A DNA stretch of 64,000 nucleotides from Typhlomys cinereus. Taxonomy: Eukaryota; Chordata; Mammalia; Rodentia; Platacanthomyidae. The position numbers and the translations under genes were made by a program. The notes beneath the pieces were generated by a model that did not search any database, was not told where the DNA came from, and saw nothing but the letters and a program-made list of their open reading frames with translations. Location: the NCBI GenBank assembly GCA_023101885.1, contig JALPQD010000214.1, forward strand, positions 1,054,001-1,118,000, given 5' to 3'. Positions 24,901 through 36,870 of the stretch are shown in pieces. Each line of letters begins with the position of its first letter. Position 1 is the first letter of the stretch.

Positions 24901-25489
24901 AGTATTGCAATTTAATCATCACTATTTCTACTAAACCAAAGTTTCTACACAAGACTGCATAAGGAATGTATTTTTCTACTAAAATGTTACAGAAACCAGG
25001 TAAAGATTATCAGAAAATTTAATTCATGTCAGTTAACATATAATCATAGAACAATTCTGAACACAGTGGTAACACACATGGATAAGAGGACATGGACAAC
25101 AAATACCATCTGGAACTGGTTGGAAAGTTTCCTTCTTGTTAGATAGCTGACAAAATATGGGAAGGTACTATGGAAGCTATCCAGGAGAAAAGCAAACAAA
25201 AGTCTCATCAATTTGAAAAATCTGTAAGTTGCAAGAGTTATCACCATGGTAAGAGGTAATCAACCATCTGTGGAATAGTGACATGAATATCAAGGAGGCT
25301 TTCTAATAAGATTTAAATTCCATTTGTCAGAAGGGACCACATTTCTATTATTATAAACCAGAATAAGATTTTTATGAAAGGGGAGGTCATAGGTCCCAGG
25401 GAAAGAGAAAGCTAAAAAAGTTTAGTTATGAAGACATCACACCAAACTCCCTTTTAAACATCTGTTATTATACTCATAGATTGAAAGAG
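21906..25489. other. AT-rich sequence, no gene recognised
   Basis: No coding exon, RNA gene or firm repeat assignment. A-rich runs at 24661-24674 and 23591-23618 may be decayed retroposon tails. Open frames up to 87 codons have no recognisable domains. Confidence 0.45.
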
Positions 25490-26060
25490 CACACAGCACT
25501 CATCCTCAAAACCTCCATTTACAAAATAAGTGTTTACTATAGAAAACACAAGAGGTCATATTGCAGAAAGTAAGTGACTGTGGACTCCTTGACCCACATC
25601 AGGACATCTAAGCGACATTCATTCCCACCTCAAAGGTGAAGGAAGAGGGGAGGGAAGATTGTAAGAACCTGAACTGGGACAGTGGTGGGCCAGACACTGC
25701 ATCCTGGACATGACAAGAACTGCACAGTAACTGTCCTATCAGCATCTCACCATGGAATTAGAAAGGACTTAAGAAGCTCCACACCTCTCTGAGAGATTCA
25801 TGAGAGCTAATACTTACAGGGAATAAAAGGAAGGTGCTTTATCATAATGGTACATCTATCCTCTAGACACTTACTGGAGCATGAATCATGGAGGTGCATG
25901 GCATCAAATACAAATAAGATGAAACACAGTGAACCACACAAGTGAAAAGACTTGAAAGTAGGAAGGATTGTAACAGGGAAATAAGGAGTTGTTAAAGGCA
26001 AAGGAAGGGTAATGGGAACGGAGATCATGGAGAAAGAAAAAAGAGAAATAAAATAAAAAT
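25490..26060 (+). mobile_element. old LINE-1 3' UTR fragment
   Basis: The segment is purine-biased (GGTGAAGGAAGAGGGGAGGG near 25634). It ends in AAGAAAAAAGAGAAATAAAATAAAAATATC near 26034-26063. The composition and order fit an old L1 3' end. Divergence is too high for a subfamily call. Confidence 0.5.
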
Positions 26061-26407
26061 ATCTTCATACTTTATAAAATCCCTTCAACATGAATGTAAT
26101 ATTTTCTTTAAAATTTAGTTTCATCATATCATGTGTAAAACACTGTAATGCTTTTGGACTCACAGTTTAAAAAGTATTTGAAAATGATTTATTATGGTTG
26201 TATACTACTAAAGGAGTTAGTTCATTCCTTCTATGATAATTTCATCTTCTAACATTTCTCCTTTCTTCCTTCATTTGTTGTAGTCACACTGGCCTCCAGA
26301 TATCTATCTCTGGCACATCAAATAATTATCCACATTAAGATAATATATAGACTTCATATTCTCAAAATCCTACTTCCTAATTCTCATATTTCCTTTATTC
26401 TTCTATT

Positions 26408-26696
26408 AAAATGTTAATATTGGGGCTAGAGAGATGGCTTGGGATTAAGACTCTGTCTCACAGCAGAAAGTCCTGAGTTCAGATCCCAGGTCCAGTGTAA
26501 AAATGGCAGGCAGATCAGGGAGGAGCTTGTGAAATCCCAGAGCAAGGCAAGAAGGAGGTATAAGCAATCTAGGATGATTCCTGAAGTCACCCTTGGTCCT
26601 CCACAGGGACACACAGTGCCCACACATATACGCACACACACACACACAATAAATAAAATAAAAAAGAAGTTTAAAAAAACCAAAAATGTTGATATT
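26408..26696 (+). mobile_element. B2-superfamily SINE, older subfamily
   Basis: SINE body 26422-26682, with TSDs AAAATGTTAATATT (26408-26421) and AAAATGTTGATATT (26683-26696), one mismatch. The head GGGGCTAGAGAGATGGCTTG includes a decayed box A. The box B is GAGTTCAGATCC. The body ends CCTCCACAGGGACACACAGT, a (CA)n tract and AATAAATAAAATAAAAAAG. Confidence 0.9.
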
Positions 26697-26889
26697 AAAA
26701 GTTTTCACTTTACAAATGTACAAATGTAAAAGAGTATGTATACTCTTGAATACAATATAGAAATTCTACATTATTTTCTTCAAAAGATTGCAAATAAACA
26801 GTTTTTAAAAGTCAAATAACTCTTCTTCCTTAAATGTAACACATGGCTATGTCCTATGTGGTTCTAGCTTCTATTTTGATGTATGCTTA

Positions 26890-27190
26890 GTTTATGTGGG
26901 AATGAGTGTGAGTAGAGTCAGGAAATTGGAAAGGGGCCAATGAGAGGTGAGAAGAAACATTAAAGAAGACATGTATGAAGGCTCCAGGGAATGGGAGGCG
27001 TGAAGTCTCCAGGGAATGGGAAGGGGAAGAGGGTGGCACTGGGAGTAGAGGAGGAAGGGGGGTGAAAAAAAGGGGAAAGGGGGGGGCAGGGTGCAAGGGG
27101 GACTGGGGAGGGGTGGAGGGAGTGAGGGGAACAGGTTACCTATTAAGCTGGTATGATTGGGGAAAAATAAATAAATATAATAAAAAAGAT
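26890..27190 (+). mobile_element. short LINE-1 3' end
   Basis: A 5'-truncated L1 3' UTR containing a very G-rich tract (27040-27125) and the terminal motif ACCTATTAAGCTGGTATGAT followed by GGGGAAAAATAAATAAATAT. TCCAGGGAATGGGA is duplicated at 26983-26996 and 27008-27021. No convincing TSD was found. Confidence 0.8.
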
Positions 27191-27398
27191 CAAATTGAAC
27201 TTCTATCTAGAAAAGACAATAAAACTCATCATCTTCTGAAGACCTTTATTAGCTTTTTTTAAATGAAAAGAAATTCTTCTGAATGCATCTGCAACCTTTT
27301 TAAAGTAGTGAAGTAACTGCAGAATCACAAACATAGTCAGACAGTGGCTACATCTTTTGAGTGAGCAAGTTGTGGTATGTTATGATGATATCAAGAAG

Positions 27399-29341
27399 CC
27401 ACTATGTGACTAGTGCCTAGGGGATCCACTCATCAGAAATGGCACTGACCATGACCATGTCAAGTGAGGTGAGCAGTCAGAGACTATAAAAACCTTACTT
27501 GAAAGGGTAGGGAACAACCTGGAGCTGATTGGACTAGGACAACAGTTCCTAATCGGAAATCCAATAGCGCGATCAATACAACCAACACTCAACAGATGGA
27601 TCTTATGAAATTAAAGAGCTTCTGTTCAGATAAAGAGATTGTAACTCAAGCACAAAGGCAACCCACAGAATGGGAGAAAATCTTCACTAACCACATATCT
27701 GATAGAGCTCTACTGTCCAGAGTGCACAGAGAACTTAGAAAACTAAACACCAAGGAAACACGTGGGCCAATTAAAAAATGGGCCTTGGAACTTAAAAGAA
27801 ACTTTACCAAGGATGAAATTAAAATGTCTAACAAATATCTTAAAAAATGCTCCACATCCTTAGCTATCAGGGAAATGCAAATCAAAATCTCCCTGAGATA
27901 TCATCTCACCCGGGTCAGGATGGTACAAACAACACCAAATGCTGGAGAGGATGTGGAGAGAGGGGAACTCTTCTACATTGCTGGTGGAATGCAGGCTCAT
28001 ATGGCCACTCTGGCGAGCCGTCTGGAGATTCTTAAAGAAATTAAAGATTGAAATGCCATATGACCCTGCTATTCCACTTTTGGGAATAACCTCCCATACA
28101 GCAGAGGTTCACCTCAATAGCACAAGCACGACCATGTCCATAGCAGCATTGTTTGCAATAGCAAAGTCATGGAATCAACCTGAAATTTGCTGGGGAAATG
28201 GATGGAATTAGAAAAAATTATATTAAGTGAAGTATCCCAGACACAGAAAATAAAACACCGTATGTACTCCCTAATATGTGGACCCTAGTAACAATCCCAC
28301 TTAGTGACATATTCAAAGATACACCTTCAGTAATTGCAAAGATTATAAACAGGAAAGAAGGGGCAGGAAAGCCCTGCCAGAAAGAAGGAGAGAGGGGATC
28401 ATGCTACAGCAGAGATGATAGGCCACCATCAAAGACTACAAGTAAGTAATGAGACATCTGGTTAAGCTCACAAACTGAGCTTCCTGGTCACTTGCAACTG
28501 ATGGGGCATGATCTTACCAGAAAGGGAGGCCATACAGTCTGGCAGATAGAAGACAACCATTTTGCAATGATAGACTGACTCACCCCTCACCACAGTCTCC
28601 TATTCTTATTCCATCTACCTTTGAATCTATCCTTATAATAAGACTCTATTTTAACAGCCTTATATATCTGGCCAGGGGGTGACATCCAATACCCTTTAGG
28701 ATGGAGCCAAGGGCAGTGCAGGAACAGCAAAACTGAAAAAAAAAATCAACAAACCATAATTCAGAAAATCAGAGATTCTATATCAACCACCTGGAATCAG
28801 GCCTGCCTAATCTCTCCCCATCCTGAAGCTCAGGGAAATTTGCCAAAGAGGGTGAAGTAAGATTATAAGAGCACAAGGTTGGGAGGAGTCATGATATGCA
28901 AGATACTCCACACAAGTTAGTGCCAAAGCAATTATAATAGGACTCTGCATGATCTGCGCAATGACCAACATATCATTGACCTTTCAAAATCTAGCATGGA
29001 CTAAAGGCACTAGGATTCTTAGAAGCAAGGGATTAACAGACAGGATAGTGTTCCTATACTTAAGGGGAACACAAGAAAGAGATCTAGGAATTGCCACTGA
29101 GTCCTTACACCTCATCAGAGAGAAGGACCCAGAGGAAAGTTTGATATACACAAAAAAGGGTGCTTCAGAGATGGGGGGAGGGGCACTGGGGGAAAAGGAG
29201 GGAGGGGAGAAAAGAATGGGCAAAGGGGGAAGGGAACAGGGAGGTCCAGGAAGGAGTGGAGGGAAGGAGGGGACAGGGGTTCCTATTACATTTGTATGAG
29301 CAGAAAAATAAAAAATAAGTTTTTTTGATCCACCATGTGAC
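27399..29341 (+). mobile_element. 5'-truncated LINE-1 with 12-bp TSD and internal deletion
   Basis: Flanks are CCACTATGTGAC at 27399-27410 and CCACCATGTGAC at 29330-29341. Recognisable L1 starts near 27477; the 60 bases before it are of unclear origin. ORF2 C-terminal sequence is followed by a deletion of about 120 bp near 28181, relative to the copy at 5219-5320. Then comes the full 3' UTR and AGCAGAAAAATAAAAAATAA. Confidence 0.88.
27596..28051 (+). pseudogene. LINE-1 ORF2 C-terminal fragment
   Basis: A 151-codon frame shows NHISDRALLSRVHRELRKLN, IKKWALELKRNFTKDEIKMS and RYHLTRVRM, the conserved C-terminal end of L1 ORF2. The cysteine-motif region (CWRGCGERGTLLHCWWN) is encoded in an overlapping frame from about 27950. 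This shows a small deletion relative to intact copies. It is non-functional. Confidence 0.92.
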
Positions 29342-29459
29342 CCACATATGCCATTTTTAATTTTTAACCAAAGGTCTCTGACTCAATGTATCACCTGTGT
29401 ACCACTGTTTATTTGAATACTACTCTCAATATTTAAACCATTGAATGTATATAAATTTC

Positions 29460-29835
29460 TTTTAGATATACAAAAGAATAAAATTATTTAGACAGAGGAA
29501 ACGTGATGCAACTGGAGACTATCATATTAAGCAAATTAAGTCAAACTCAGAAAGTTAATCATTAAATGTCTTCCATAATTTTTGAATCCTAGATTACATA
29601 TTCAATCATGCATGTATATTCGACATGAAAATAAAAGTAAAGCTGTCTAGGGAACATCCCTGGACTGATGGGAGGTAGCAGAGTAGAAGGGAGAGAAAGA
29701 CATTTAGGGAGGAGAGACATGGACAAAGGACATTGTATACATGTGTGCAATTGTGCATAGGAAAGCCATTGCTATGTGTTATGAATATAGGACAATACAA
29801 ATTTAATATTGACTTATTTCCTTCTGTTTCTATTT
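29460..29835 (+). mobile_element. old LINE-1 ORF2 end and 3' UTR
   Basis: CTGGAGACTATCATATTAAG and GTCAAACTCAGAAAGT correspond to the region just before the L1 ORF2 stop. Purine-rich GGGAGGTAGCAGAGTAGAAG follows at 29670. It is much more diverged than the other L1s here. Confidence 0.65.
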
Positions 29836-30109
29836 TTCAAATTATTTTAATTTTTGTTTGATTTTTTGTTTAAATTACTAAGAATATCTAGCACAATAAG
29901 TATTGCTGGAAAGCAGCATGTCTTTCAGACATTCATTTTATTTCTTCAGTCTTACAATGAAAGAACTACAAAGCATTTTTTTTTGTCAAGAATGAAATCC
30001 TTTGTCAAACTCCCTATACTCACTGAAGCACTTGCAATAGATAGACTATCCTCAGGTGGGTTGAGAATCATAAGGACATGAGAGTCTGTTTGTTCTTCCC
30101 ACACTATCT

Positions 30110-30410
30110 GCCAAATAAAGGCAAATCAAAAAGAGAATTATAGACCAATCTCACTAATGAACCTAGATGTAAAAATTCTTGATAAAATAATTGCAAATCA
30201 AATTCAAAATTATATTCCAAAGATCATTCATAGTAATCAAGTCAGGTTTACTCTAGAAATGCAAGGATGGTTTGCCTTATGCAAATCAATAAATGTAAAT
30301 CATCATGTAATCAGACACAAAGGCAAAATCATATGATCTCTCACTATATGTAGAAAAGTCCTCTGAAAAAATTCAACAAGGCTTCATGATAAAAGTTCTG
30401 GAGACAACAG
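30110..30410 (+). mobile_element. old LINE-1 ORF2 reverse transcriptase fragment
   Basis: Translation shows the L1 series [20 protein letters not shown], then [15 protein letters not shown], then a [12 protein letters not shown] stretch and a decayed KNSTRLHDK. These correspond to ORF2 reverse transcriptase fingers and palm upstream of FADD. The copy is short and contains stops. Confidence 0.82.
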
Positions 30411-31029
30411 GGATATCTATAACAAGTGTTTATACATAAGTCCATTGCTTTTGCCATTTTATTCAGTGTTCAAATAAAGAATTAGCATGCATTGTAAAAC
30501 TAGTACTTGTCTATTTTGATTATATTCAGAGTTAAGCTTACAGCATATGGAAATGGTCATCCTTAGAGAGCTTCCTGGCTCCTTACTGAGATACACTGAA
30601 AATTGCCCACTCTGCTGCCCATTAGAGAATGTTTCTCTCTTTCCTTGCCCTCTGGCAACCAATGTGGATTGAAAAGACTGCTAAATGTGTCATTATAGGT
30701 CACATGGGTTTTCTTTTACCCTGCTATTAATTTAAAATAGATTACTTGAAGAAAATCTATTGAAAATGGAGGGAGAAAATAAAAGAATAACTGTTTCTTA
30801 TTATTCCAAACAGATATTCATTCCTCTGTATATGTGTTATGAGTATGTTTTTCTTTTCAAACAAATTACACATAAGTTCTAATGGAATTGTGTGAAAGAT
30901 GATTTTATTGAGTCACTATGATAATTTACCTAACTCCTGTATTACATACACTACATACAAACTGACGATTTTCCCATATCTTATTTTCATGCTATAATTT
31001 AGTGCTCGTTTTCTCTTTTTTTCAGCTTT
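30411..31029. other. AT-rich sequence, no feature recognised
   Basis: No gene or identifiable repeat. Confidence 0.45.
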
Positions 31030-31265
31030 TTATTTGTTGAGTCTGTGACTTTTTTTACTTTTACAAGCTTATTGAATAATAATCCCTGTTTCCTTCCATC
31101 CCACCTCCTTCCAGTTCTCTTCCTTTTCCCTCATCAGTCTATCATACTCCCTCCCACCCTTCTACTTGGCCACTTCTATGGACCCCAGAATTCCCTTTGG
31201 CTTGTTTACTCTTGTGGGGGTTCAAGCCTCTGTGAATATATTCTATCTGTACATGCCTAATTTAT
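31030..31265 (-). mobile_element. old LINE-1 3' UTR fragment
   Basis: Pyrimidine-rich sequence with TTGGCCACTTCTATGGACCC and TTACTCTTGTGGGGGTTCAA. This is the same text, diverged, as in the old L1 copy at 61720-62335. Confidence 0.68.
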
Positions 31266-31859
31266 TAAATATGAAAAGGGGTAAACTAGAAGCAGATTCC
31301 TATATTATTTAATGATGCAATAATCATTTCAATAGGTGGATATACTGATATAATAAAACATGATCAATATGCTTAAAAGGACACAGAGTATAAATTAATT
31401 TTGTGTCTGTTACCTCATATATAATTTCTGGTATACACTTCCTGCCCTTGATTTACCCAAAAGAAGCCAAGCACACAAAAATATTTTCATTTGTTTAAGC
31501 ATAGCAAAGTGTATAGAGCACAAGACACTTCCTGAGAAGAGATATCTAATTGTAAGGAACAGTCTTACTGGTAGATTACTTGTTCAATCTTATATCAGAA
31601 ACAATTCATAGTTAATCTTACATCCCTAGGTTAGGCACATTCTAAATAAATCCTGAGAATTCATTGGCCTTTTCTGGATTTTTATTACTCTGTGTATGAG
31701 ATACAGAGAGATATAGGGAAAGAGAAGAGAGAAAGAGTAGAGTATCTTAAATCAAGAAACAAAAGAAAATGGAGTGTGTGTATGCATAATTAGTAACTTG
31801 TAAATCTATTTCAATTTTTAAAAATGCTATAAAATTATTTTTTTGTTTTGTCTGAATTT

Positions 31860-32560
31860 TTAAAATTTTTATTTTGCTAATTTATAAACATAAAAGGAGG
31901 TTGTCCCTGCTGGTTCCCCTCCCTTCCCTTTCCAATTCCCTCTCTCCCTTCCCCACAGATCCCTTCCACTCCCTCCTTCTGATCGCTCAGTGGGTTCCTG
32001 GACAGCAAACCTTTCTTGTAGAATTTCTTTTTTTTTATTTTTATTATTATTTATTCAACTGTGCGCATGTGCGTGTGTATGTGTGAGCGCGTGTGTGTGT
32101 CTGTGTGTGTGTGTCTGTATATGTGTGTGTGTGTGTGTGTCTGTGTGTGTGTCTGTGTGTGTGTATGTGTAGAACCACGGACGAATTCGTGAACCACCAT
32201 GGACGCCTCCACCTCCTTCTGCCCCGGGATTCATAGGCTCCACCCTACCAGGACCAGAAGCGCAGGCCGCCCCCACTTCCACCTCGCGTCTATACGTAGG
32301 ATCTGGGATCCGAACTCAGGAACTTCCGCCTGCAAAGCGGAGGCTTAACCCCTGAGCCACCTCCCCAGCCCGAGTAGAATTTCTTGGCTGGCAGTGGACT
32401 TCCACATTTTAGGATTTTACAATCTTCCCACCCCTCTTCTCCAAGATTCCTTGAACCTTAGGATAGGAAGAAATTTGGTTGGCCTTATTCAAGCTGCACA
32501 TTTCAGGGTTGCTTATACTCTGCATTCTGGTTGGTTGTTGTCTATTTTAAAGAATTACTA
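31860..32560 (-). mobile_element. old LINE-1 3' UTR split by a SINE
   Basis: T-rich and pyrimidine-rich sequence (31860-31985) continues after the SINE at 32030-32373 with ACAATCTTCCCACCCCTCTT and AACCTTAGGATAGGAAG. These are old L1 3' UTR landmarks in antisense. The SINE's TSD falls within this copy, so the SINE is the later arrival. Confidence 0.7.
32018..32385 (-). mobile_element. B2-superfamily SINE, younger CpG-rich subfamily
   Basis: Body 32030-32373, with TSD GTAGAATTTCTT at 32018-32029 and 32374-32385 (perfect). The minus-strand head begins GGGCTGGGGAGGTGGCTCAG (boxes A and B present). Its (CA)n region is greatly expanded; on the plus strand this is (TG)n, about 32062-32170. It sits inside an older L1. 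Confidence 0.94.
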
Positions 32561-32979
32561 TTTTTAGAAAGTTAATTCAATTCATTATTGATGTTTGATG
32601 ACTTTTTATTTGCTTCCTTTTACAGATGTGTTAAATAAAATATTTAAGGCTTCATGTATCTACCAGAGCTTCTCTATAAGAACAATATTATTCATTTTGC
32701 AAAAAGTCCCAAATTTGCTATGTGACCAAATCTTTCTCAAGAATAAACCCAGAATCTGAAGCATTTGGAAACAAGTTAATTCTAGTTCAATGAACTCCTG
32801 TTGCTTTATGATTATCTCTTAACTGAAAGTATAGCTCAACAAATAGAGTTATTCAACTTGATCTACGGACTCCCTGTTTTCTTTGTGCATTCTTGTATTA
32901 TGATTGACTGCCAAGCTTATTCAGGATTTTATGTGTTTTAAGGATCTACTCTGATCCTTACACTTGTGGAGAAAGCTTC

Positions 32980-34755
32980 TATTACAGTTTGCCTGCATGG
33001 TTAATGATAAAATCACCGTCAAATGGCTTAAAGGAACAAGGGTTCATTTTCCTACTGATAGTTCCATTACAGTCTGTAGTCCAGCATGACAGGAGAGCAT
33101 GCATCAACACCAGGGCTGAGGGAAATGGGCACACCATCTCTACATAATGACTGAGAGAGGGATGATCCTCACTTGCCATGCCAGCATGTTTGGCCAAGTA
33201 TACATAAGGATGCCAACTCTCTCAACTGGCTCTCTGTATTTTATTCTAGGGTCTAATCCCACCCACCATGGGCGGGGTCTTCCCCATAAACTAGAAAATC
33301 TCCTAAACGTTTGATCTTGGCTTAACTCAACAACTAATTCTCTACAAATGTGACTAGAGCTCAAACTCTCAACTATGAAGTTGAAACCTGTCCATAACTA
33401 TGACACTCTACCTCTTTTCAACTTGACGCAAAGACATAGCACTTTTAAACTGTAACCTTCAATCCTTGTCCCCATAGGGGGACAAGTTATCTTGTTTATA
33501 ATTCTAAAAGTCCAAAATTAAAAGTTTCTATAGTCTAATTTAAATCAGTCTTTCTTTAAATATCCTGGATCTTTTAACTATAGAAGTCTATCAAGTCAAA
33601 ATAAGTTATATACTTTAACACAGATAAAACATTAAAACAGAAGTATCTTGACAAAATAGAAAAATAATCAAGTTAGAATCAAGTCCAGCAAATCAAATAC
33701 CACATCCTATATTTCAGTGTTCATCTTCTGTTGCTCATCATGTAGTCAAGGTGGCTCAAAGATTTTAGGCATTCCTAGTCCCTGTTTGCAGCTCCAAGTT
33801 GTAGAAAACAGACTGAACCAGGCTGAATCTCCATTTGCTGCCATCCCTCAGCAAATCATGCAATGGTTCTGGCATCTCTAACACCATTCTGGGTTTGCCT
33901 CTTCAGCTATAAGCTCCACCTTTCCTTGAAAGAACTCTGCTGCTCTCCGTGAACTCCTTAACCATACACCAAAACCAGTACCATGTGGGGAATGCTGCCA
34001 AGTTCCACAATGAGTTTGAAGTGTAGTTCAGTCCACTGGAGCCACAGCTGTACCAACTTCAGCATGTTGGCTCTGGAAAGGCCACTTTCTAGGCAACCAA
34101 AACTTCCAAAGGGCAAGAAACACCTTCATCTTGGGTCTTCGGCCCCTGAAGGAATTCAGGTTTTCAAACCATGGAATGGCCATATAGTGGTATTCATATT
34201 TTCCACCATCCCAATATAAGTCAGTAGGTTTTGCTCCATTGATGTTCATCTCTCCAACCACAGCAAATGTTCTGCTGCCTGCCCTTTCCACATCCAGAGT
34301 TTCAAATCCACCAAGACAGTTCTCCTCTGTCAAGCAAACCAGTCCATTTACCATAAATTCAGCTTTGGCAAAGTCCTTGCTCCCTTCATCATAAACTGGG
34401 TCCAAACAATTCATAACTCTCTCAGCATCACTATTTTCCAAATAGCCCACAAGCTGAATGGTATTCAGAGTACACAATCACAATGTCTTCAAACGTTGCC
34501 ATATTACTTTAAAAAAAAACATTCAGAATTCACAAAGTCCAAATAGCCAGATTTATCAGCCCAAAGATGCCTCAACAAATACAGATCTCTGTATTTTATT
34601 CTAGGACCTAATCCCACCTACTGGGGCTGGGCCTTCCCCAAAATCTAGACAACCTCTTTCAAGTTTGCTCTGAGATTAATTCAACCATTAATTCTCTACA
34701 AATGTGACCAGAGCTCAAACCCTCAACTATGAAGTTGACACCTGTGCCTATGACA
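32980..34755 (-). mobile_element. MaLR element with two LTRs (ORR1/MT-like)
   Basis: The 3' LTR is at 32980-33405. The 5' LTR is internally shortened and lies at about 34568-34755. Both contain TCTGTATTTTATTCTAGG, then AATTCTCTACAAATGTGAC, and end in the complement of a TGTCATAG start. The interior of about 1.16 kb aligns with the element at 18775-20366. No pol gene is visible. One 149-codon frame is open at 34477-34028 in the element's sense direction. No clear 5-bp TSD. Confidence 0.75.
34028..34477 (-). pseudogene. open frame inside MaLR interior, unknown
   Basis: A 149-codon frame lies in the sense direction of the MaLR element at 32980-34755. Its translation has no domain I recognise. 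It may be chance, since the interior is non-coding in known rodent MaLRs. The homologous part of the copy at 18775-20366 shows no comparable frame. Confidence 0.3.
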
Positions 34756-34774
34756 GTTTATTTTTGAAAAATCC

Positions 34775-35085
34775 TATTTATTTATTTGTTTGTTTATTTA
34801 TTTATTTATTTATGTGTATTTGCATACGTGTGTGTGTGTATGTGTGTGTAACATAGGGTACTGTGTGTCCCAGTGGAGGAGGGGAGCATGTGCATGGTGG
34901 GAAATCATTCTGGATTGCTTCTACCTCATTTTTGTTCTGTTCTGTGATTTCCCAGGCTCTACCCTCCAAGAGCAGAAGTAAGAGCCAAAGCTTTTTCGCC
35001 TGCATTTTATTGGGATCTGTGATTCTAATTCAGGACCTGTGGCTTGTGAGGCAGAGTCTTAACCCCTGAACCATTGTTCCAGCCC
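34775..35085 (-). mobile_element. B2-superfamily SINE, older subfamily
   Basis: On the minus strand the head GGGCTGGAACAATGGTTCAG is followed by GGTTAAGACTCTGCCTCACA and a decayed box B. The body resembles the copies at 26422 and 48027. The tail merges with a (TTTA)n tract (34775-34815). It directly abuts the MaLR element; no TSD was confirmed. Confidence 0.82.
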
Positions 35086-35899
35086 AGAAAGTTTCTTATG
35101 CACTATGATATCTTTCTGACCTTATATAAATTGTTTAAAGAGTGTATAAAAACATAAAAATGTACATATGGATGGGATGACATGCAATGTTTGGTACATT
35201 ATACATCCTTTAAGGTTTTAAATTATATTAAAATATTTATTACCTCAAATATTTACCAAATCTTAAAACTCTCTTTAAGAAACTAAAATCTGTGATATCT
35301 AAGTAAATGTTTAATTATCAGCTCCCTGTGAAATACAACCTGTATTTGGAACCTGTGTTGGTCTTGTTAGAGCAAATACTGCTGCCATGGGCAACTACAA
35401 GTTACTTGGACAATTGTATAAAACCCTTACTAAGTGGCTCACAGAAATCAAAATCTGAGTTGACTTCAGTACACACTGACTAAAATCTATTATGTGGTAA
35501 TTCATGCTTAACTCAGCAATATTTTAATATGTTAGAAAGTAATTTGATTTCTTTTGCTTTATAGTTAAAATAATAACTAAATAATTAAAAATAAATTAAA
35601 TATTCTAAAGTGTATTTTGAAAATTAATGCAGATATAATTATTCTGGATGATCTTCCTCCAGTTAATAAAGTAATATAAAGTTTTCAAAATATTTTTCAT
35701 AGAACTTTCAGGTGTAATACTGTAGTTTTGAGAGAAACCAACTACAGTACACTTCAGTGGCTTTCAGCATCTATGCAGAATTGCATAGCCAGCAGAGTTC
35801 TGTAAGACATGATGCCAAATAGAATCTTGAAACTCACTACTACATAACTTGCATTGCTCCTCCTTCAAGCTCTGATAGCCATGAATATATTATTTTCAT
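35086..35899. other. AT-rich sequence, no feature recognised
   Basis: No gene or identifiable repeat. Confidence 0.45.
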
Positions 35900-36870
35900 C
35901 TCTGAATTTACCAGATCAAGGTAACAACCAGGTCTTTTGCAGACTAGAAACACATTCTTTCATTTGGCATAATGATTTCAATGTGATTTATATTGTATGT
36001 ATCAGTATTTCATTATTTTTCGCTGCCAAAAAGTATTACATTGCGTGAACACACATGTCCTTTCATTCATCAACTGAGGGATATTGTGTCTTATGCGCTT
36101 CTGGAGATTGTGGACAATAATGTTTTAAATGTGCTCACACAGATTAATTTAAATAAGATTTCTAATTATTTTTGAATATATACATAGCAATGGAATTAAT
36201 ACATTTTATGGTAGTTCTTAGAATTTCTGAGAGTAACCAAAGTATGCCAAATTATCATTTCCATTTTATAGTCCCATCATCAAAACAAAAGGAATAAAAT
36301 TATTCCTCCTTCTTGGCAACACTTATTATTCTATATTCTGTCCTCATTTTGTTTAAAATACTATTTTTTTCTCATTGAATTTTCCTGGAACCTTTGGTCA
36401 AAAATCTATTAGCCATAAATATAATGTGTAGTAACCATTAAATTTCATCAATTGAAGTGATTATCTTTATTTTAGCAGCATGTTGCCTTTATTATTCTAG
36501 CTTTTATTTAGTAGAGATTATGATGTGAAAATGCTCTAAATTCATCTTTTCAATATTTTTCTATTTTGGATCTATTGGATATATTTTAGGACACACTATC
36601 TCTTCTGAAGAAAAACACACATAGCATTTTGGTAGATACTAAGCTTAACATGTTGAATTTTGTAAGGTATTGTCACACAAAGCAGTACCAAGTCTTTAAT
36701 CCATGCTTTTAATCATTTTGTTACATGTATCACTAAAATAATTTATCTTATATGATTCTTGATTTTTCTAACATTATTCCTTTCCTATGAAGAGATTTTC
36801 AATTGATTTATAAATATTTATTTTACTGTTAACATTCATAGGTCATTTTATTTATTTCTATTTCCTCAGA
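35900..36870 (-). mobile_element. ancient LINE-1 (L1M-like) ORF2/3' region
   Basis: The plus strand follows the antisense order of ancient mammalian L1 ORF2: CATTTGGCATAATGATTTCA, TATGTATCAGTATTTCATTA, TTCATCAACTGAGGGATATT, AGCAATGGAATTAATACAT, CTTGGCAACACTTATTATT. Near 36380 it reaches CTTTGGTCAAAAATCTATTAG. It is heavily diverged with large gaps. The far end is uncertain. Confidence 0.68.
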
